From contig VBKY01000183.1 in assembly GCA_005879255.1 (NCBI GenBank), forward strand, positions 1 through 64,000: a DNA stretch of 64,000 nt. The letters run 5' to 3'. The notes below the pieces were generated by a model. The model did not search any database. It had not been told where the DNA came from and worked only from the letters and a program-made list of their open reading frames with translations. The position numbers and the translations under genes were made by a program. The stretch is from Deltaproteobacteria bacterium (lineage in GTDB: Bacteria; Desulfobacterota_B; Binatia; UBA9968). This document shows, in pieces, positions 56,039 to 64,000 of the stretch (within the stretch, counting starts at the first letter, position 1; every line of letters starts with the position of its first letter).

Positions 56039-56632
56039 CTATCGGAATTTTTCCAAGAAACTATGGACGTATTTGCCGATCAGATCCGTCTCAAGGTTGA
56101 CTTTATCACCAACCCTGCGAGCGCGCAAATTAGTGTGCCGTAAGGTAAATGGGATGATTGCTGTTGAAAAACCGTCTCTTCTACAATCATTAACCGTTAG
56201 ACTGATGCCATCGACGGCGACCGATCCTTTCGATACGAGAAAGGATGCGAGACGAGCCGGAGCCCGGAAAGTGAAAATCGTAAACTCGCCCTGCTTTCTG
56301 ATGGCCATGACGGTCCCGACCCCGTCGACGTGACCCGTGACCAAATGTCCGCCAAGACGATCTTGCAACCGCATCGGCTGCTCGAGATTGACTAAACTGC
56401 CGACAGCCAAAGTTTCCAAGCTGGTGCGATTGAGCGTTTCTGGCGACACGTCGACAGTAAAGGCCCTTTTGTCTTTCTTAACCACGGTCAAACACACCCC
56501 ATTCACGGCCACGCTGGCTCCGAGCGCCAGCGAGCGCAGCGGTAAATTGGTTTTCACAGTCAACACTGCCGACCCGTTATGGAAGCGCAGCGCGTCAATC
56601 TTGCCGACGTCTTCGATCAGTCCCGTAAACAT
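56039..56632 (-). CDS. ribE: Riboflavin synthase, alpha chain
   Basis: A 197-residue protein built of two tandem lumazine-binding barrels. MFTGLIEDVG and VNGVCLTVVK mark the first; TGHVDGVGTV and VDGISLTVND mark the second. It dismutates two lumazines to riboflavin. Length is typical (about 200). It lies between ribD and ribBA, with 39 bp to ribD and 43 bp to ribBA, in the common ribD-ribE-ribBA-ribH order. Confidence 0.96.
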   Translation of the reverse strand: MFTGLIEDVGKIDALRFHNGSAVLTVKTNLPLRSLALGASVAVNGVCLTVVKKDKRAFTVDVSPETLNRTSLETLAVGSLVNLEQPMRLQDRLGGHLVTGHVDGVGTVMAIRKQGEFTIFTFRAPARLASFLVSKGSVAVDGISLTVNDCRRDGFSTAIIPFTLRHTNLRARRVGDKVNLETDLIGKYVHSFLEKFR

Positions 56633-56671
56633 GCGTTGCGCTCAATTCTCAATTTTTCGAAGCTTCACACA

Positions 56672-57775
56672 CTAAAGGTATCCGGAAACAATGAGATCAC
56701 CGGCAGATTTCCTAACCTGTAAGTGCTTAATAGGGAGCGATTGTCTGACTCGTCGAATGCCCAGGCCATCGAGCATTACTCGTCCGTCCCCGCCGAGAAT
56801 TTTCGGGGCGTAGTAGAAGATGACTTTATCGACGATCTTTTCTTTGAGCGCTGATGAAGCGATAGTGGCGCCTCCCTCGATCATGACGCTCACGATACCA
56901 AAGCTCGCAAGTTTTTTTAGCAGCGGCAGCCAGGACACCTTATCCTGGCGCAGGGGCAATCGCCACACTTTCGCGCCAAGCGCTTCGATTGCGCGCGCCT
57001 TGGTTGCCGATGCGGCGGCGCTCGTCGCAATGATGGTTTTTTGCGGATCGCGCTGGCGTAGCACCTGCGCTGAGATGGGAATCCGCAGGCGGCTGTCCAA
57101 AATAACCCGCCACGGGTTCCGCCCGCGTGGAATCCGGCAGGTTAGTCGCGGGTCGTCGGCGCGCACCGTTTCTACCCCGACAAGCACGGCGTCCACTTGG
57201 TTGCGCAGTCGATGAACCGAGCGGCGCGACTCGGCGTTGCTAATCCAACGTGCGTCGCCGCTGACCGCAGCAATCTTCCCATCCAATGTCGCGGCGAGCT
57301 TCAAAGTCACGAACGGTAATCGCCGGGTAATATATTTGGAGAAGGGCTCAATCAGCGCACGGCATTCGGCTTCGAGCAATCCCACGCGCACGATCATTCC
57401 CGCACGCCTGAGCTGCCGGAAACCTCGCCCCGCAACCAAAGGATTGGGATCGCGGGTGGCGGCGACCACTTCTTTGATTCCGGCTCCGATCAGAGCGCGG
57501 GTACACGGCGGGGTGCGACCCTGATGACTGCAGGGCTCTAAGGTAATGTAAAGAGTCGCGCCTCGTGCCTTTGGGCCGGCGCGTTTGAGCGCGGCGATTT
57601 CCGCGTGATCGCCGCCGGCAAACTGGTGGTAACCGCTGCCGACGATTTTGCCGTCGCGGACGATCACCGCACCGACGATCGGATTGGGACTGGTTCTGCC
57701 TTCGGCTTTTCGCGCCAGCCGGCGCGCCATGCGGAGATACGATTTGTCCCTGGCGCTCCACCGAGTAACCGACAA
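56672..57775 (-). CDS. ribD: Bifunctional diaminohydroxyphosphoribosylaminopyrimidine deaminase / 5-amino-6-(5-phosphoribosylamino)uracil reductase
   Basis: A 367-residue two-domain enzyme for the second and third riboflavin steps. The N-terminal deaminase has the zinc site HAEIAAL (H57, E59) and PCSHQGRTPPC (C82, C91). The C-terminal reductase follows (FVTLKLAATLDGKIA, VLVGVETVRADDPRLTCR, MIEGGATIASSAL). The start is TTG 57775 with AAGGGA eight bases upstream, after the nrdR stop by five bases. No FMN riboswitch-like leader lies between nrdR and ribD, so riboflavin supply here is not visibly FMN-regulated. Confidence 0.97.
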   Translation of the reverse strand: MSVTRWSARDKSYLRMARRLARKAEGRTSPNPIVGAVIVRDGKIVGSGYHQFAGGDHAEIAALKRAGPKARGATLYITLEPCSHQGRTPPCTRALIGAGIKEVVAATRDPNPLVAGRGFRQLRRAGMIVRVGLLEAECRALIEPFSKYITRRLPFVTLKLAATLDGKIAAVSGDARWISNAESRRSVHRLRNQVDAVLVGVETVRADDPRLTCRIPRGRNPWRVILDSRLRIPISAQVLRQRDPQKTIIATSAAASATKARAIEALGAKVWRLPLRQDKVSWLPLLKKLASFGIVSVMIEGGATIASSALKEKIVDKVIFYYAPKILGGDGRVMLDGLGIRRVRQSLPIKHLQVRKSAGDLIVSGYL

Positions 57776-57780
57776 TGATT

Positions 57781-58284
57781 CTATTCCCTTCTCTGTCGCG
57801 GCCCGGCCGCCTTGGCCAAAGGGATGCCCTTGCGCTCTTTGAGCAGCTCTTCTAGCTCAACCATGAACTCGCTGATGTCTTTGAACGAGCGATAGACGGA
57901 TGCGAAGCGCACGTAGGCAACCGGATCGGTGTCATGCAGCTCGCGCATCAGCGCTTCGCCAATGACCGAACTCGCGATTTCTTTTTCGCCGCGTTCTTGA
58001 ATGATGCGCTCAATGCGATCGGCGATCATCTCAATTGTGTCGATGCTTACCGGACGCTTTTCGCACGCCCGTTTCAAACCGTTGATGATCTTCAGCCGAT
58101 CATAGCTTTCGCGTCGCCCGTCCTTTTTAACGACCAGCGGCATCATCTCCTCAACCCGCTCGTAAGTGGTAAAGCGCCGATTGCATCGTTCGCATTCCCG
58201 CCGGCGCCTGATCATGTTGCTGTCCTTGCTCAGTCGCGAGTCGATGACTCGATTCTCAGCCTCGTGGCAGAACGGACATTTCAT
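57781..58284 (-). CDS. nrdR: Transcriptional repressor NrdR
   Basis: A 167-residue repressor of ribonucleotide reductase genes. The zinc ribbon has C3, C6, C31 and C34 (MKCPFC, CERC), followed by an ATP-cone domain ([18 protein letters not shown], then [30 protein letters not shown]). ATP/dATP binding controls its DNA binding. It follows glyA by 61 bp and precedes ribD by five, in the common glyA-nrdR-ribD order. Any NrdR box would lie at nrd genes outside this window. Confidence 0.97.
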   Translation of the reverse strand: MKCPFCHEAENRVIDSRLSKDSNMIRRRRECERCNRRFTTYERVEEMMPLVVKKDGRRESYDRLKIINGLKRACEKRPVSIDTIEMIADRIERIIQERGEKEIASSVIGEALMRELHDTDPVAYVRFASVYRSFKDISEFMVELEELLKERKGIPLAKAAGPRQRRE

Positions 58285-58345
58285 GGCGTCAAGCGAAGAC
58301 CGTCATTCGCCATCCTCTTGTACTCCATTTTCCATCCTCTCCCCC

Positions 58346-59599
58346 TTAAGTCTTTCCCAGCCGGTGCGGATACACCGGAAATTTTTTACACAGCTCGCCG
58401 ACCTCTACGGCGATCCCTCGAAGCGCAGTGTCGTCATTCACGCAGCCAAGCGCACGGGCGATAAAGTCTGCGATGATTTTCATTTGGTCTTCCTTCATGC
58501 CCCGGGTTGTTACCGCTGGCGTGCCGATACGGACGCCACTGGTCACGAAAGGGGATCGAGTATCGAACGGAATGGCATTCCTATTGACCGTGATATGCGC
58601 TTTATCCAGCGTTTCTTGCGCGACCTTACCGGTCAATTCGGATTGGCGCAGGTCGACGAGCATTAAATGGTTATCGGTGCCTTCGGTCGTCAAGCGAAAG
58701 CTTTTACTGATTAATGTTTTTGCCAGCGCTTGAGCGTTTTTAACAATCTGCTGCTGATAGATTTTAAACTCCGGAGTCAATGCCTCCTTCAATGCCACCG
58801 CTTTGGCGGCGATCACATGCATTAGCGGCCCGCCTTGCATGCCGGGAAAGACTCGGCTGTCGACTGTTTTAGCATGCTCGGCCTTGCAGAGCACCAGACC
58901 GCCGCGCGGACCGCGTAGCGTCTTATGCGTTGTGGTGGTCACGAAGTCCGCATAGGGAACCGGGCTTGGATGAAGTCCTGCGGCCACTAAGCCGGCAATA
59001 TGTGCCATGTCAACCATCAGTAGGGCGCCGACATCGTCTGCAATCTGGCGAAATCTGGGGTAATCGATAATGCGCGGATAGGCGCTCGCGCCAGCGACAA
59101 TCAACTTGGGACGGTGCTCTTTCGCCAAACGTTCGACTTCATCGTAGTCGATGGTTTCGGTCTTTTCTGAGACCCCGTAAGGGATCACTTTGTAGATGAA
59201 GCCGGAGAAGTTGACCGGGCTGCCCATGGACAAATGACCGCCGTGGGCAAGGTTCATACCGAGATAAGTATCACCCGGCTTAAGCACCGACAGATAGACC
59301 GTCATGTTGGCCTGGGAACCCGAATGCGGTTGGACGTTAGCATGATCGGCGCTGAATAGTTGCTTTGCCCGCGCAATCGCCAAGGACTCGACTTCGTCAA
59401 CGAACTCACAGCCGCCATAATAACGTTTGCCGGGATAACCTTCGGCGTACTTGTTAGTCATCACGCAACCTTGAGCTTCCAAGACCGCTTCACTGACGAC
59501 GTTTTCCGACGCGATCAGTTCCAGATTGCCTTCCAATCTCTCGGTTTCTTTCTGAATCGCGGCAAAAACCTCCCCGTCCGCTTCCTCAAGAAATGACAT
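58346..59599 (-). CDS. glyA: Serine hydroxymethyltransferase
   Basis: A 417-residue PLP enzyme that interconverts serine and glycine while charging tetrahydrofolate with a C1 unit. The PLP lysine is in [15 protein letters not shown]; other landmarks are [42 protein letters not shown] and [13 protein letters not shown]. Length is the normal prokaryotic one. It lies after a 274-bp gap from acpP. That gap holds no ORF I recognise and could carry a promoter or leader. Confidence 0.98.
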   Translation of the reverse strand: MSFLEEADGEVFAAIQKETERLEGNLELIASENVVSEAVLEAQGCVMTNKYAEGYPGKRYYGGCEFVDEVESLAIARAKQLFSADHANVQPHSGSQANMTVYLSVLKPGDTYLGMNLAHGGHLSMGSPVNFSGFIYKVIPYGVSEKTETIDYDEVERLAKEHRPKLIVAGASAYPRIIDYPRFRQIADDVGALLMVDMAHIAGLVAAGLHPSPVPYADFVTTTTHKTLRGPRGGLVLCKAEHAKTVDSRVFPGMQGGPLMHVIAAKAVALKEALTPEFKIYQQQIVKNAQALAKTLISKSFRLTTEGTDNHLMLVDLRQSELTGKVAQETLDKAHITVNRNAIPFDTRSPFVTSGVRIGTPAVTTRGMKEDQMKIIADFIARALGCVNDDTALRGIAVEVGELCKKFPVYPHRLGKT

Positions 59600-59873
59600 A
59601 AACTTTCCTTTAACCGTTTAGTCCTTCGTTTCTATTTTTTCCCCAGATTTATTTTCGAGCTGCCGGCCGCCGTGATTGCAATCGAAGGCAGCATGGTTCC
59701 CTCAACCAAATTTTCCGTTGGGTGTTGGGTCTCTTTTGGAAATTTCTTTGAAATAAAGAAAATCGCAGAAGCGGGGACATTGAATCCCACTCCCCTGCAA
59801 TCTCCGTTGCCTCTTCGGGGTAACTGACTGAGCGATCAACCCGCCGTAATGCTATGCGGGCCACTTGGGGTTT
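59600..59873. other. 274-bp gap where fabF usually lies
   Basis: Between acpP and glyA. It has no credible ORF and no recognisable 3-oxoacyl-ACP synthase remnant in any frame. A G/C-rich segment near 59780-59870 could fold, but it matches no riboswitch class I know, including glycine, ZTP or tetrahydrofolate types. Confidence 0.45.
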
Positions 59874-60110
59874 CTAACGATGGGCTTCGATGTACGTGAT
59901 GACATCTTGGACAGTCTTGATCTTTTCCGCGTCCTCATCGGAAATTTCCATCTCATACTCTTCTTCAAGCGCCATCACCAACTCAACGATGTCTAATGAG
60001 TCGGCTCCCAAATCTTCGATAAAGGAGGCTTCCGGGGTCACCTCTTCCGCGCTCACCCCCAGTTGCTCGCACACGATTTCTTTCACTCTGCCCTGAACAG
60101 ACGCCGCCAT
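59874..60110 (-). CDS. acpP: Acyl carrier protein
   Basis: A 78-residue acidic protein that carries growing fatty-acyl chains on a phosphopantetheine attached to S38 ([10 protein letters not shown]). Its helices ([34 protein letters not shown]) are typical. The ribosome-binding site AGGAGGTAAG is near-perfect, suiting a very abundant protein. It follows fabG by 27 bp. Confidence 0.97.
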   Translation of the reverse strand: MAASVQGRVKEIVCEQLGVSAEEVTPEASFIEDLGADSLDIVELVMALEEEYEMEISDEDAEKIKTVQDVITYIEAHR

Positions 60111-60137
60111 CTTCGCTTACCTCCTGCTACATTGTCA

Positions 60138-60881
60138 TTACATGTACAGTCCGCCATTTACACTAAACACTTGCCCGGTAATATAGCCAGCCCCCGGTCC
60201 CGCGAGAAATACAACCATTTCGGCAACCTCATCGCAAGTGCCAAATCGGCCGAGCGGAATCGCACTGAGAAACTCTTGCCGTAGTTTATCCGGCAGCTTG
60301 CCGGTCATATCGGTTTCTATGATTCCGGGAGCAACAGCGTTCACCGTTACTCCTCTTGACGCCACTTCTCGCGCGATCGCTTTGCTAAAACCGACGATTC
60401 CCGCTTTCGACGCGGCATAGAGCGACTGCCCCGCATTGCCCATCTGTCCCACCACAGAGGAGAGATTGATGATCCTGCCGTAACGCTGGCGGATCATATA
60501 GTGAGATACACTTTTGGTACAAAGGATCGTGCCCTTAAGATTAGTCCCGATGACCTGGTCCCAATCCGCCGATTTGGTGCGCATCAAGAGATTATCAACG
60601 GCTATGCCGGCATTGTTGACGAGAATATCAATTTTCTTGTGCCGGTCAACGATTTTTTCTACCGCCTGTTCGACCTGGCTTTCGTCGCCGACATCGAAGG
60701 GGCACAGTTCCCCTTGGCCACCTGGCGCGGCGAGGACGCTCAGCGATTGCTCGGCAGCCGCGTGGTTACCGCGGTAATTCAGGATCACGTAGGCGCCGGC
60801 ATGGCTAAGCGCGATGGCAATCGCACGACCGATTCCCCGGCTGGCACCGGTGACCAAGGCAATTTGACCGTTGAGACCCAT
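60138..60881 (-). CDS. fabG: 3-oxoacyl-[acyl-carrier-protein] reductase
   Basis: A 247-residue short-chain dehydrogenase that reduces 3-oxoacyl-ACP with NADPH. The cofactor motif is TGASRGIG (11-18), the NNAG motif is at 89-92, and the catalytic triad is S142, Y155, K159 (QSLYAASKAG). The C-terminal VNGGLYM is typical of FabG. It lies between fabD and acpP in the fatty-acid cluster. Confidence 0.97.
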   Translation of the reverse strand: MGLNGQIALVTGASRGIGRAIAIALSHAGAYVILNYRGNHAAAEQSLSVLAAPGGQGELCPFDVGDESQVEQAVEKIVDRHKKIDILVNNAGIAVDNLLMRTKSADWDQVIGTNLKGTILCTKSVSHYMIRQRYGRIINLSSVVGQMGNAGQSLYAASKAGIVGFSKAIAREVASRGVTVNAVAPGIIETDMTGKLPDKLRQEFLSAIPLGRFGTCDEVAEMVVFLAGPGAGYITGQVFSVNGGLYM

Positions 60882-60893
60882 CTAGTAGGAGGC

Positions 60894-61826
60894 CTATGCC
60901 GCTAGTCGTGATAAATCCTCTGGAACTTCGAAGTTACCGGCTTCGATTGTCGGCGCGATGCGCTTGATCAGTCCCTTCAGGATTTTACCGGGGCCGATCT
61001 CCAGAGCACGGGTGCAGCCCAACTCGGCTAGTTTCTTGACTGATTCTTCCCAACGAACCGGTCGTACGGCCTGTTCGGTGAGGAGTGATTTAACGCGGTG
61101 GGCGTTGAGATTAATGTCGGCGTCGACATTAGCAATCACTCCGACCGTAAATGGATGGATTTCAATGTCACCCAATATTTTACCGAGTCCCTCCGCCGCC
61201 GGCTTCATCAGTTGACAATGAAAAGGCGCGCTCACCGGCAAGTCCAAAACCCGTTTTGCCCCGCGCTCCTTCGCCAGTGCCATCGCACGGCTGACGGCAC
61301 TCTTTGTGCCGGCGATCACAACTTGTCCGGCGCCGTTGAAATTGGCCGGAGAAACCACCTCCCCATGGCTTGCCTCGGCGCATAGGAAGCGTACCTCATC
61401 CATCTCTAAACCCATGAGCACTGCCATCGCTCCTTCACCGGAAGGCACGGCATGCTGCATTAGGCGCCCGCGCTCACGCACGATCTTTAGCGCGTCGTCA
61501 AACCGCAGCGCTCCAACGGCAACCAAGGCGCTGTATTCGCCAAGGCTATGACCCGCGACGAACGCGGGGCGTAACGGCGTTTCTGTTTCGAGTACTCGCA
61601 ACGCGGCGATCGACACCGCCAGAATGGCGGGTTGGGTGTTTTCGGTAAGTTTGAGCTCCGTTTCAGGCCCGTAGAAACAGAGTTCGCTCAACGAGTAACC
61701 GAGGGCATTGTCAGCCTCCGCGAAAATTCCTTTCGCTACCGCAAACTGGGTGTAGAAATCCTTGCCCATACCAACGTATTGAGATCCTTGCCCAGGGAAA
61801 ACAAATGCAAGCTTGCTATTCTCCAC
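60894..61826 (-). CDS. fabD: Malonyl-CoA:ACP transacylase
   Basis: About 310 residues from GTG 61826 (VENSKLAFVFPGQGSQ). The nucleophile is S94 in GHSLGEYSA, with Q in PGQGSQ at the N-terminus, the active-site arginine downstream and the catalytic histidine in SAPFHCQLM. It transfers malonyl from CoA to ACP, the entry of extender units. The frame is open to 61871, but GGGAG before the 61826 GTG and family alignment favour the shorter start, which overlaps plsX by 11 nt. fabH, often between plsX and fabD, is absent. Confidence 0.96.
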   Translation of the reverse strand: MENSKLAFVFPGQGSQYVGMGKDFYTQFAVAKGIFAEADNALGYSLSELCFYGPETELKLTENTQPAILAVSIAALRVLETETPLRPAFVAGHSLGEYSALVAVGALRFDDALKIVRERGRLMQHAVPSGEGAMAVLMGLEMDEVRFLCAEASHGEVVSPANFNGAGQVVIAGTKSAVSRAMALAKERGAKRVLDLPVSAPFHCQLMKPAAEGLGKILGDIEIHPFTVGVIANVDADINLNAHRVKSLLTEQAVRPVRWEESVKKLAELGCTRALEIGPGKILKGLIKRIAPTIEAGNFEVPEDLSRLAA

Positions 61827-62931
61827 TTCCCCTGCGCTCCCTTCGTGGACCCTCCGCTTCGGTTTTCTCACCTAATGATTCGATTTTGGATTTGAAGCGG
61901 TGCCATAGCTTTCGCGGCAACCCTTCTTTGTCTCCGGCCAAGCCATCCGCCGCGTCCAGATCGTCGGCAATGTGGCGATTCATATCGTGATCGATGGCGT
62001 CGCGGGCCGCGCGTATGGCGTTTTTGATTGCCCAAGGATTGGAACCGCCGTGAGCGATAATCGCCACCCCGTCCAACCCGATGAGAGGAGCGCCGCCGTA
62101 TTCGGCATAATCCAAGCGCCGGTACGCTTGAGCGAGCGCATTACGGCTAAACACATACCCCAAACGGCTGGAGAGATTTTTTTGAAACGCATCTTTTAAG
62201 ACTTCACCAGCGAAGCTCGCCAACCCTTCCATGGTTTTGAGTGCAATGTTGCCAGTGAATCCGTCGCAGACAACGACGTCGACTTTTCCGTTAAAAATAT
62301 CCCGGCCTTCGACGTAGCCAATGAAATTGAGTGATGTCTGCGCAAGTTGTTCGCTCGCCGCCCTGGTCAAATCGTTGCCCTTGCCTTCCTCCTCGCCGTT
62401 GCTCAAGACAGCGACACGCGGCCTGGTAACGCCTAAGACCTGCTCGGCGTAAATCGATCCCATGAATCCGAACTGAACTAAGTGACGCGGTTTACAGTCG
62501 ACATTGGCGCCGGCATCGACGACGACTGTTCCTTTACCCGCGCTGGGTATCACCACGAGGATTGCTGGCCGATCTACCTGCGAAAGGGTGCCCATGACGA
62601 ACATGCCAACGGCCATCATCGCACCCGAGTTGCCCGCGCTGACCACGGCCTCCACCTCACCACGCTTCATCATCTCAAAACCCACTTTGATGGATGAATC
62701 CTTTTTGCGCAGCGCGATACTCGGCGATTCGTGCATTGGCACGACTTGGGAAGCCGCGACAATTTTTAAACTTGGCGCGTTTCGATGCTTCGAGAGTTCT
62801 TGCTCGATGGCGTCGGCGTGGCCGACTAGGACGATTTCAACACCGAGGTCTTGAGCTGCAAGCAAAGCGCCCTCAACCACTGCTGCGGGGGCATAGTCTC
62901 CACCCATCGCGTCGACGGCGATCTTTGGCAT
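61816..62931 (-). CDS. plsX: Phosphate acyltransferase PlsX
   Basis: About 371 residues from ATG 62931 (MPKIAVDAMGGDYAP, the invariant family start). It makes acyl-phosphate from acyl-ACP for phospholipid synthesis at the membrane face. Further landmarks are AVVSAGNSGAMMA, DAGANVDCKPRHLVQFG and VCDGFTGNIALKTMEG. The upstream 40 codons (to 63051) are non-homologous and overlap rpmF. The C-terminus has a charged extension of about 40 residues beyond the core (KEGLPRKLWHRFKSKIESLG and on). It follows rpmF by 14 bp. Confidence 0.96.
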   Translation of the reverse strand: MPKIAVDAMGGDYAPAAVVEGALLAAQDLGVEIVLVGHADAIEQELSKHRNAPSLKIVAASQVVPMHESPSIALRKKDSSIKVGFEMMKRGEVEAVVSAGNSGAMMAVGMFVMGTLSQVDRPAILVVIPSAGKGTVVVDAGANVDCKPRHLVQFGFMGSIYAEQVLGVTRPRVAVLSNGEEEGKGNDLTRAASEQLAQTSLNFIGYVEGRDIFNGKVDVVVCDGFTGNIALKTMEGLASFAGEVLKDAFQKNLSSRLGYVFSRNALAQAYRRLDYAEYGGAPLIGLDGVAIIAHGGSNPWAIKNAIRAARDAIDHDMNRHIADDLDAADGLAGDKEGLPRKLWHRFKSKIESLGEKTEAEGPRRERRGSGE

Positions 62932-62945
62932 ATATTTGAAGCTGA

Positions 62946-63128
62946 CTAACTCTCTTGGACTTGGATCACCGCACGGCCACGATAAAAGCCGCAATGAACG
63001 CAGGCGCGATGCGGTAAAACGGTTTCGCCGCAGTTTGCGCAAGTGCTCCATTGCGGCTTAGTCAATCCATCGTGAGCACGGCGCTGGTTTTTTACTCTTT
63101 TTGAAGTCCTTCTCTTTGGTACGGGCAT
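62946..63128 (-). CDS. rpmF: 50S ribosomal protein L32
   Basis: A 60-residue zinc-ribbon type (C+) L32: MPVPKRRTSKRVKNQRRAHD, then C30, C33, C43 and C46. The protein sits near the peptide exit side of the 50S. It is located between the DUF177 protein and plsX, its usual neighbours across bacteria, which links ribosome and lipid synthesis rates. Confidence 0.97.
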   Translation of the reverse strand: MPVPKRRTSKRVKNQRRAHDGLTKPQWSTCANCGETVLPHRACVHCGFYRGRAVIQVQES

Positions 63129-63188
63129 GGATTAGTCCTGTCTTTCTCCGCTTCTTAGCACAACGGATTTTTAAGGAAAAGAAGTGAA

Positions 63189-63725
63189 TTAACGGCCGAC
63201 TTTGAGAGTTCGGAAAATTGCCATCCGAGGATCGCCTGTCGCCTTGGAACAGCTACAGGTTTCTCGGTTCCAGTTTACCCCGCAGCTGGCGCACAGCCCG
63301 CGGCAATCGTCCGAGCAGAGCGGCCTTGTCGGCAACGCCAACATTACCTGTTCTGCAATCAGCGGCGCCAAATCGATCTCATCGGTCGAGTAATAACTCA
63401 ACCCTAGATCCTCGCGGCGTAACTCCTCGGCCCGGCGATCAGATTGAGACGAACGGGGAGTCAATACAAATTCGAATTCTTTGTCTAATGTAAAGTTGTA
63501 CGCTTCCAAGCAGCGCCCACAACAACCCATAAACCACCCAAAAAACCTGCCGCTAAAAAAAATCTCTGGCCCAGAGCGGTAATAAAGTAAATCGACGTCT
63601 AAACGGGGTGGAAATCCAAAATCCCGGTTATTGCTCTGGCGGTAAGTCTCTTTGAGCTCCTCAATGCTTTCGGAGAACCGTATCTCTTTCGGGGATTGAG
63701 GAACCTCGTCGACGGAGATTTTCAT
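63189..63725 (-). CDS. YceD/DUF177 family protein
   Basis: A 178-residue protein with the DUF177 signature: CCGRCLEAYNFTLDKEFEFVL in the middle, then DEIDLAPLIAEQVMLALPTRPLC, and a cysteine-rich C-terminus (CRGLCASCGVNWNRETCSC) likely to bind zinc. Family members are linked to 23S rRNA and ribosome maturation, with plant and E. coli examples, but the activity is not settled. It is the first gene of the yceD-rpmF-plsX-fab run, just downstream of a good promoter. Confidence 0.92.
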   Translation of the reverse strand: MKISVDEVPQSPKEIRFSESIEELKETYRQSNNRDFGFPPRLDVDLLYYRSGPEIFFSGRFFGWFMGCCGRCLEAYNFTLDKEFEFVLTPRSSQSDRRAEELRREDLGLSYYSTDEIDLAPLIAEQVMLALPTRPLCSDDCRGLCASCGVNWNRETCSCSKATGDPRMAIFRTLKVGR

Positions 63726-63756
63726 CGGCGACAGCGTAGGCCGTTCAAGTTTTCAA

Positions 63757-63785
63757 TGAATATAGACATTTCCGCCCTATGTCAA
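63757..63785 (-). promoter_or_regulatory. Sigma70-like promoter for yceD-rpmF-plsX-fab
   Basis: On the minus strand, a perfect TTGACA (63780-63785) is followed after 15 bp by TATATT (63759-63764) or after 17 bp by TATTCA (63757-63762). The leader to the ATG at 63725 would be about 25-30 nt. No other promoter-like pair is visible in the 64-kb end region. Confidence 0.6.
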
Positions 63786-64000
63786 GCCGGAGATCGCCCC
63801 CAAATGGCGAATTTTTTCGATTTATTCGTTACTTCCGAAGCACGGGGACTGTCTGCGAAGATTTTTTTGAGAGCCATAATATGTTCCAAGACAGAGCGGC
63901 TTATGCCTTGAGTAATTGTAGGCTTTTTGTTAACCCTCTTTGTGTTCAGCTCATGAATTTCTCGGCTTCCCTGCAAAATCATTGGCGCGGCAAACGGTTC

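Noticed and set aside
57700..57800. Possible FMN riboswitch before ribD
   Set aside because: Only five bases separate nrdR from ribD, and no RFN-type conserved segments are visible there or before nrdR.
59649..59864. 71-codon ORF in the acpP-glyA gap, considered as a fabF remnant or small gene
   Set aside because: No ketosynthase motif in any frame, no ribosome-binding site, and a basic low-similarity translation.
63782..63982. Minus-strand 66-codon ORF at the window end
   Set aside because: Its end overlaps the TTGACA of the yceD promoter and the translation shows no family features.
1..64000. CRISPR array, prophage, insertion sequence or toxin-antitoxin module
   Set aside because: No regularly spaced repeats of 24-40 bp, no transposase, integrase or phage structural gene, and no paired small toxin-antitoxin ORFs were seen on either strand.

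Overview
This is a 64 kb chromosomal window, about 55% G+C by eye, from a Gram-negative (diderm) bacterium. The outer-membrane assembly lipoprotein LptE, TatC, FtsEX with an EnvC-like activator, and an rpsU-yqeY-dnaG-rpoD cluster all point to a proteobacterial or 'deltaproteobacterial-grade' lineage. Solute-binding proteins of the NMT1/SsuA type, an amidohydrolase_2 protein and 3-hydroxyisobutyrate-dehydrogenase-like enzymes in the first 9 kb would fit uncultured soil lineages such as Binatota or Tectomicrobia. That placement is inference; no 16S or other phylogenetic marker search was possible.

Layout. 0-9.7 kb is an accessory catabolic/transport block: a glutathionyl-hydroquinone reductase-like GST, a beta-hydroxyacid dehydrogenase, an amidohydrolase, an ABC importer locus (two binding proteins, permease, ATPase, and a Gln-rich secreted coiled-coil protein), a polysaccharide-deacetylase-like hydrolase and one unknown gene. 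10-17 kb is an nitrogen-assimilation unit: an Lrp/AsnC regulator followed by gltB and gltD. 17-21 kb is sparse and looks rearranged: a TPR protein, a persulfide-dioxygenase/rhodanese fusion flanked by an imperfect 24-nt direct repeat, a frameshifted remnant of an ABC-type binding protein, and a CAU-anticodon tRNA.

21-26 kb is the macromolecular-synthesis cluster (rpsU, yqeY, cvpA, dnaG, rpoD). 26-33 kb carries a glycerophosphodiesterase, then the isoprenoid/exonuclease VII operon (xseA, an active LytM peptidase, xseB, ispA, dxs, tlyA). 33-37.6 kb is the division/cell-wall set ftsE-ftsX-envC-ctpA. 37.7-46 kb is a second accessory block: a radical SAM protein with a duplicated C-terminal domain, a SirB1-like protein, a ThDP-dependent enzyme paired with a DUF1932-type dehydrogenase, tRNA-Leu(UAA), and a membrane protein with a spermidine-synthase-like domain. 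46-49.5 kb has a K+-independent-type H+-pyrophosphatase, TatC and a small lipoprotein.

50-64 kb is a long, nearly uninterrupted minus-strand housekeeping run: yceD-rpmF-plsX-fabD-fabG-acpP, glyA, nrdR, the riboflavin genes ribD-ribE-ribBA-ribH, then nusB, leuS and lptE, with rpsT convergent to its end. Two features of this run stand out. fabH and fabF are missing from their usual places, and the DHBP-synthase half of RibBA has lost most of its catalytic residues while the GTP cyclohydrolase II half is intact.

No CRISPR array, phage, transposase or rRNA was seen. The most unusual items are the degenerate RibB domain, the tandem-duplicated tail of the radical SAM protein, the decayed binding-protein fragment beside a repeat-flanked sulfur gene, a long hairpin at a convergent gene junction, and degenerate 9-nt-period intergenic repeats. 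I did not find a clear, wholly new biological system.
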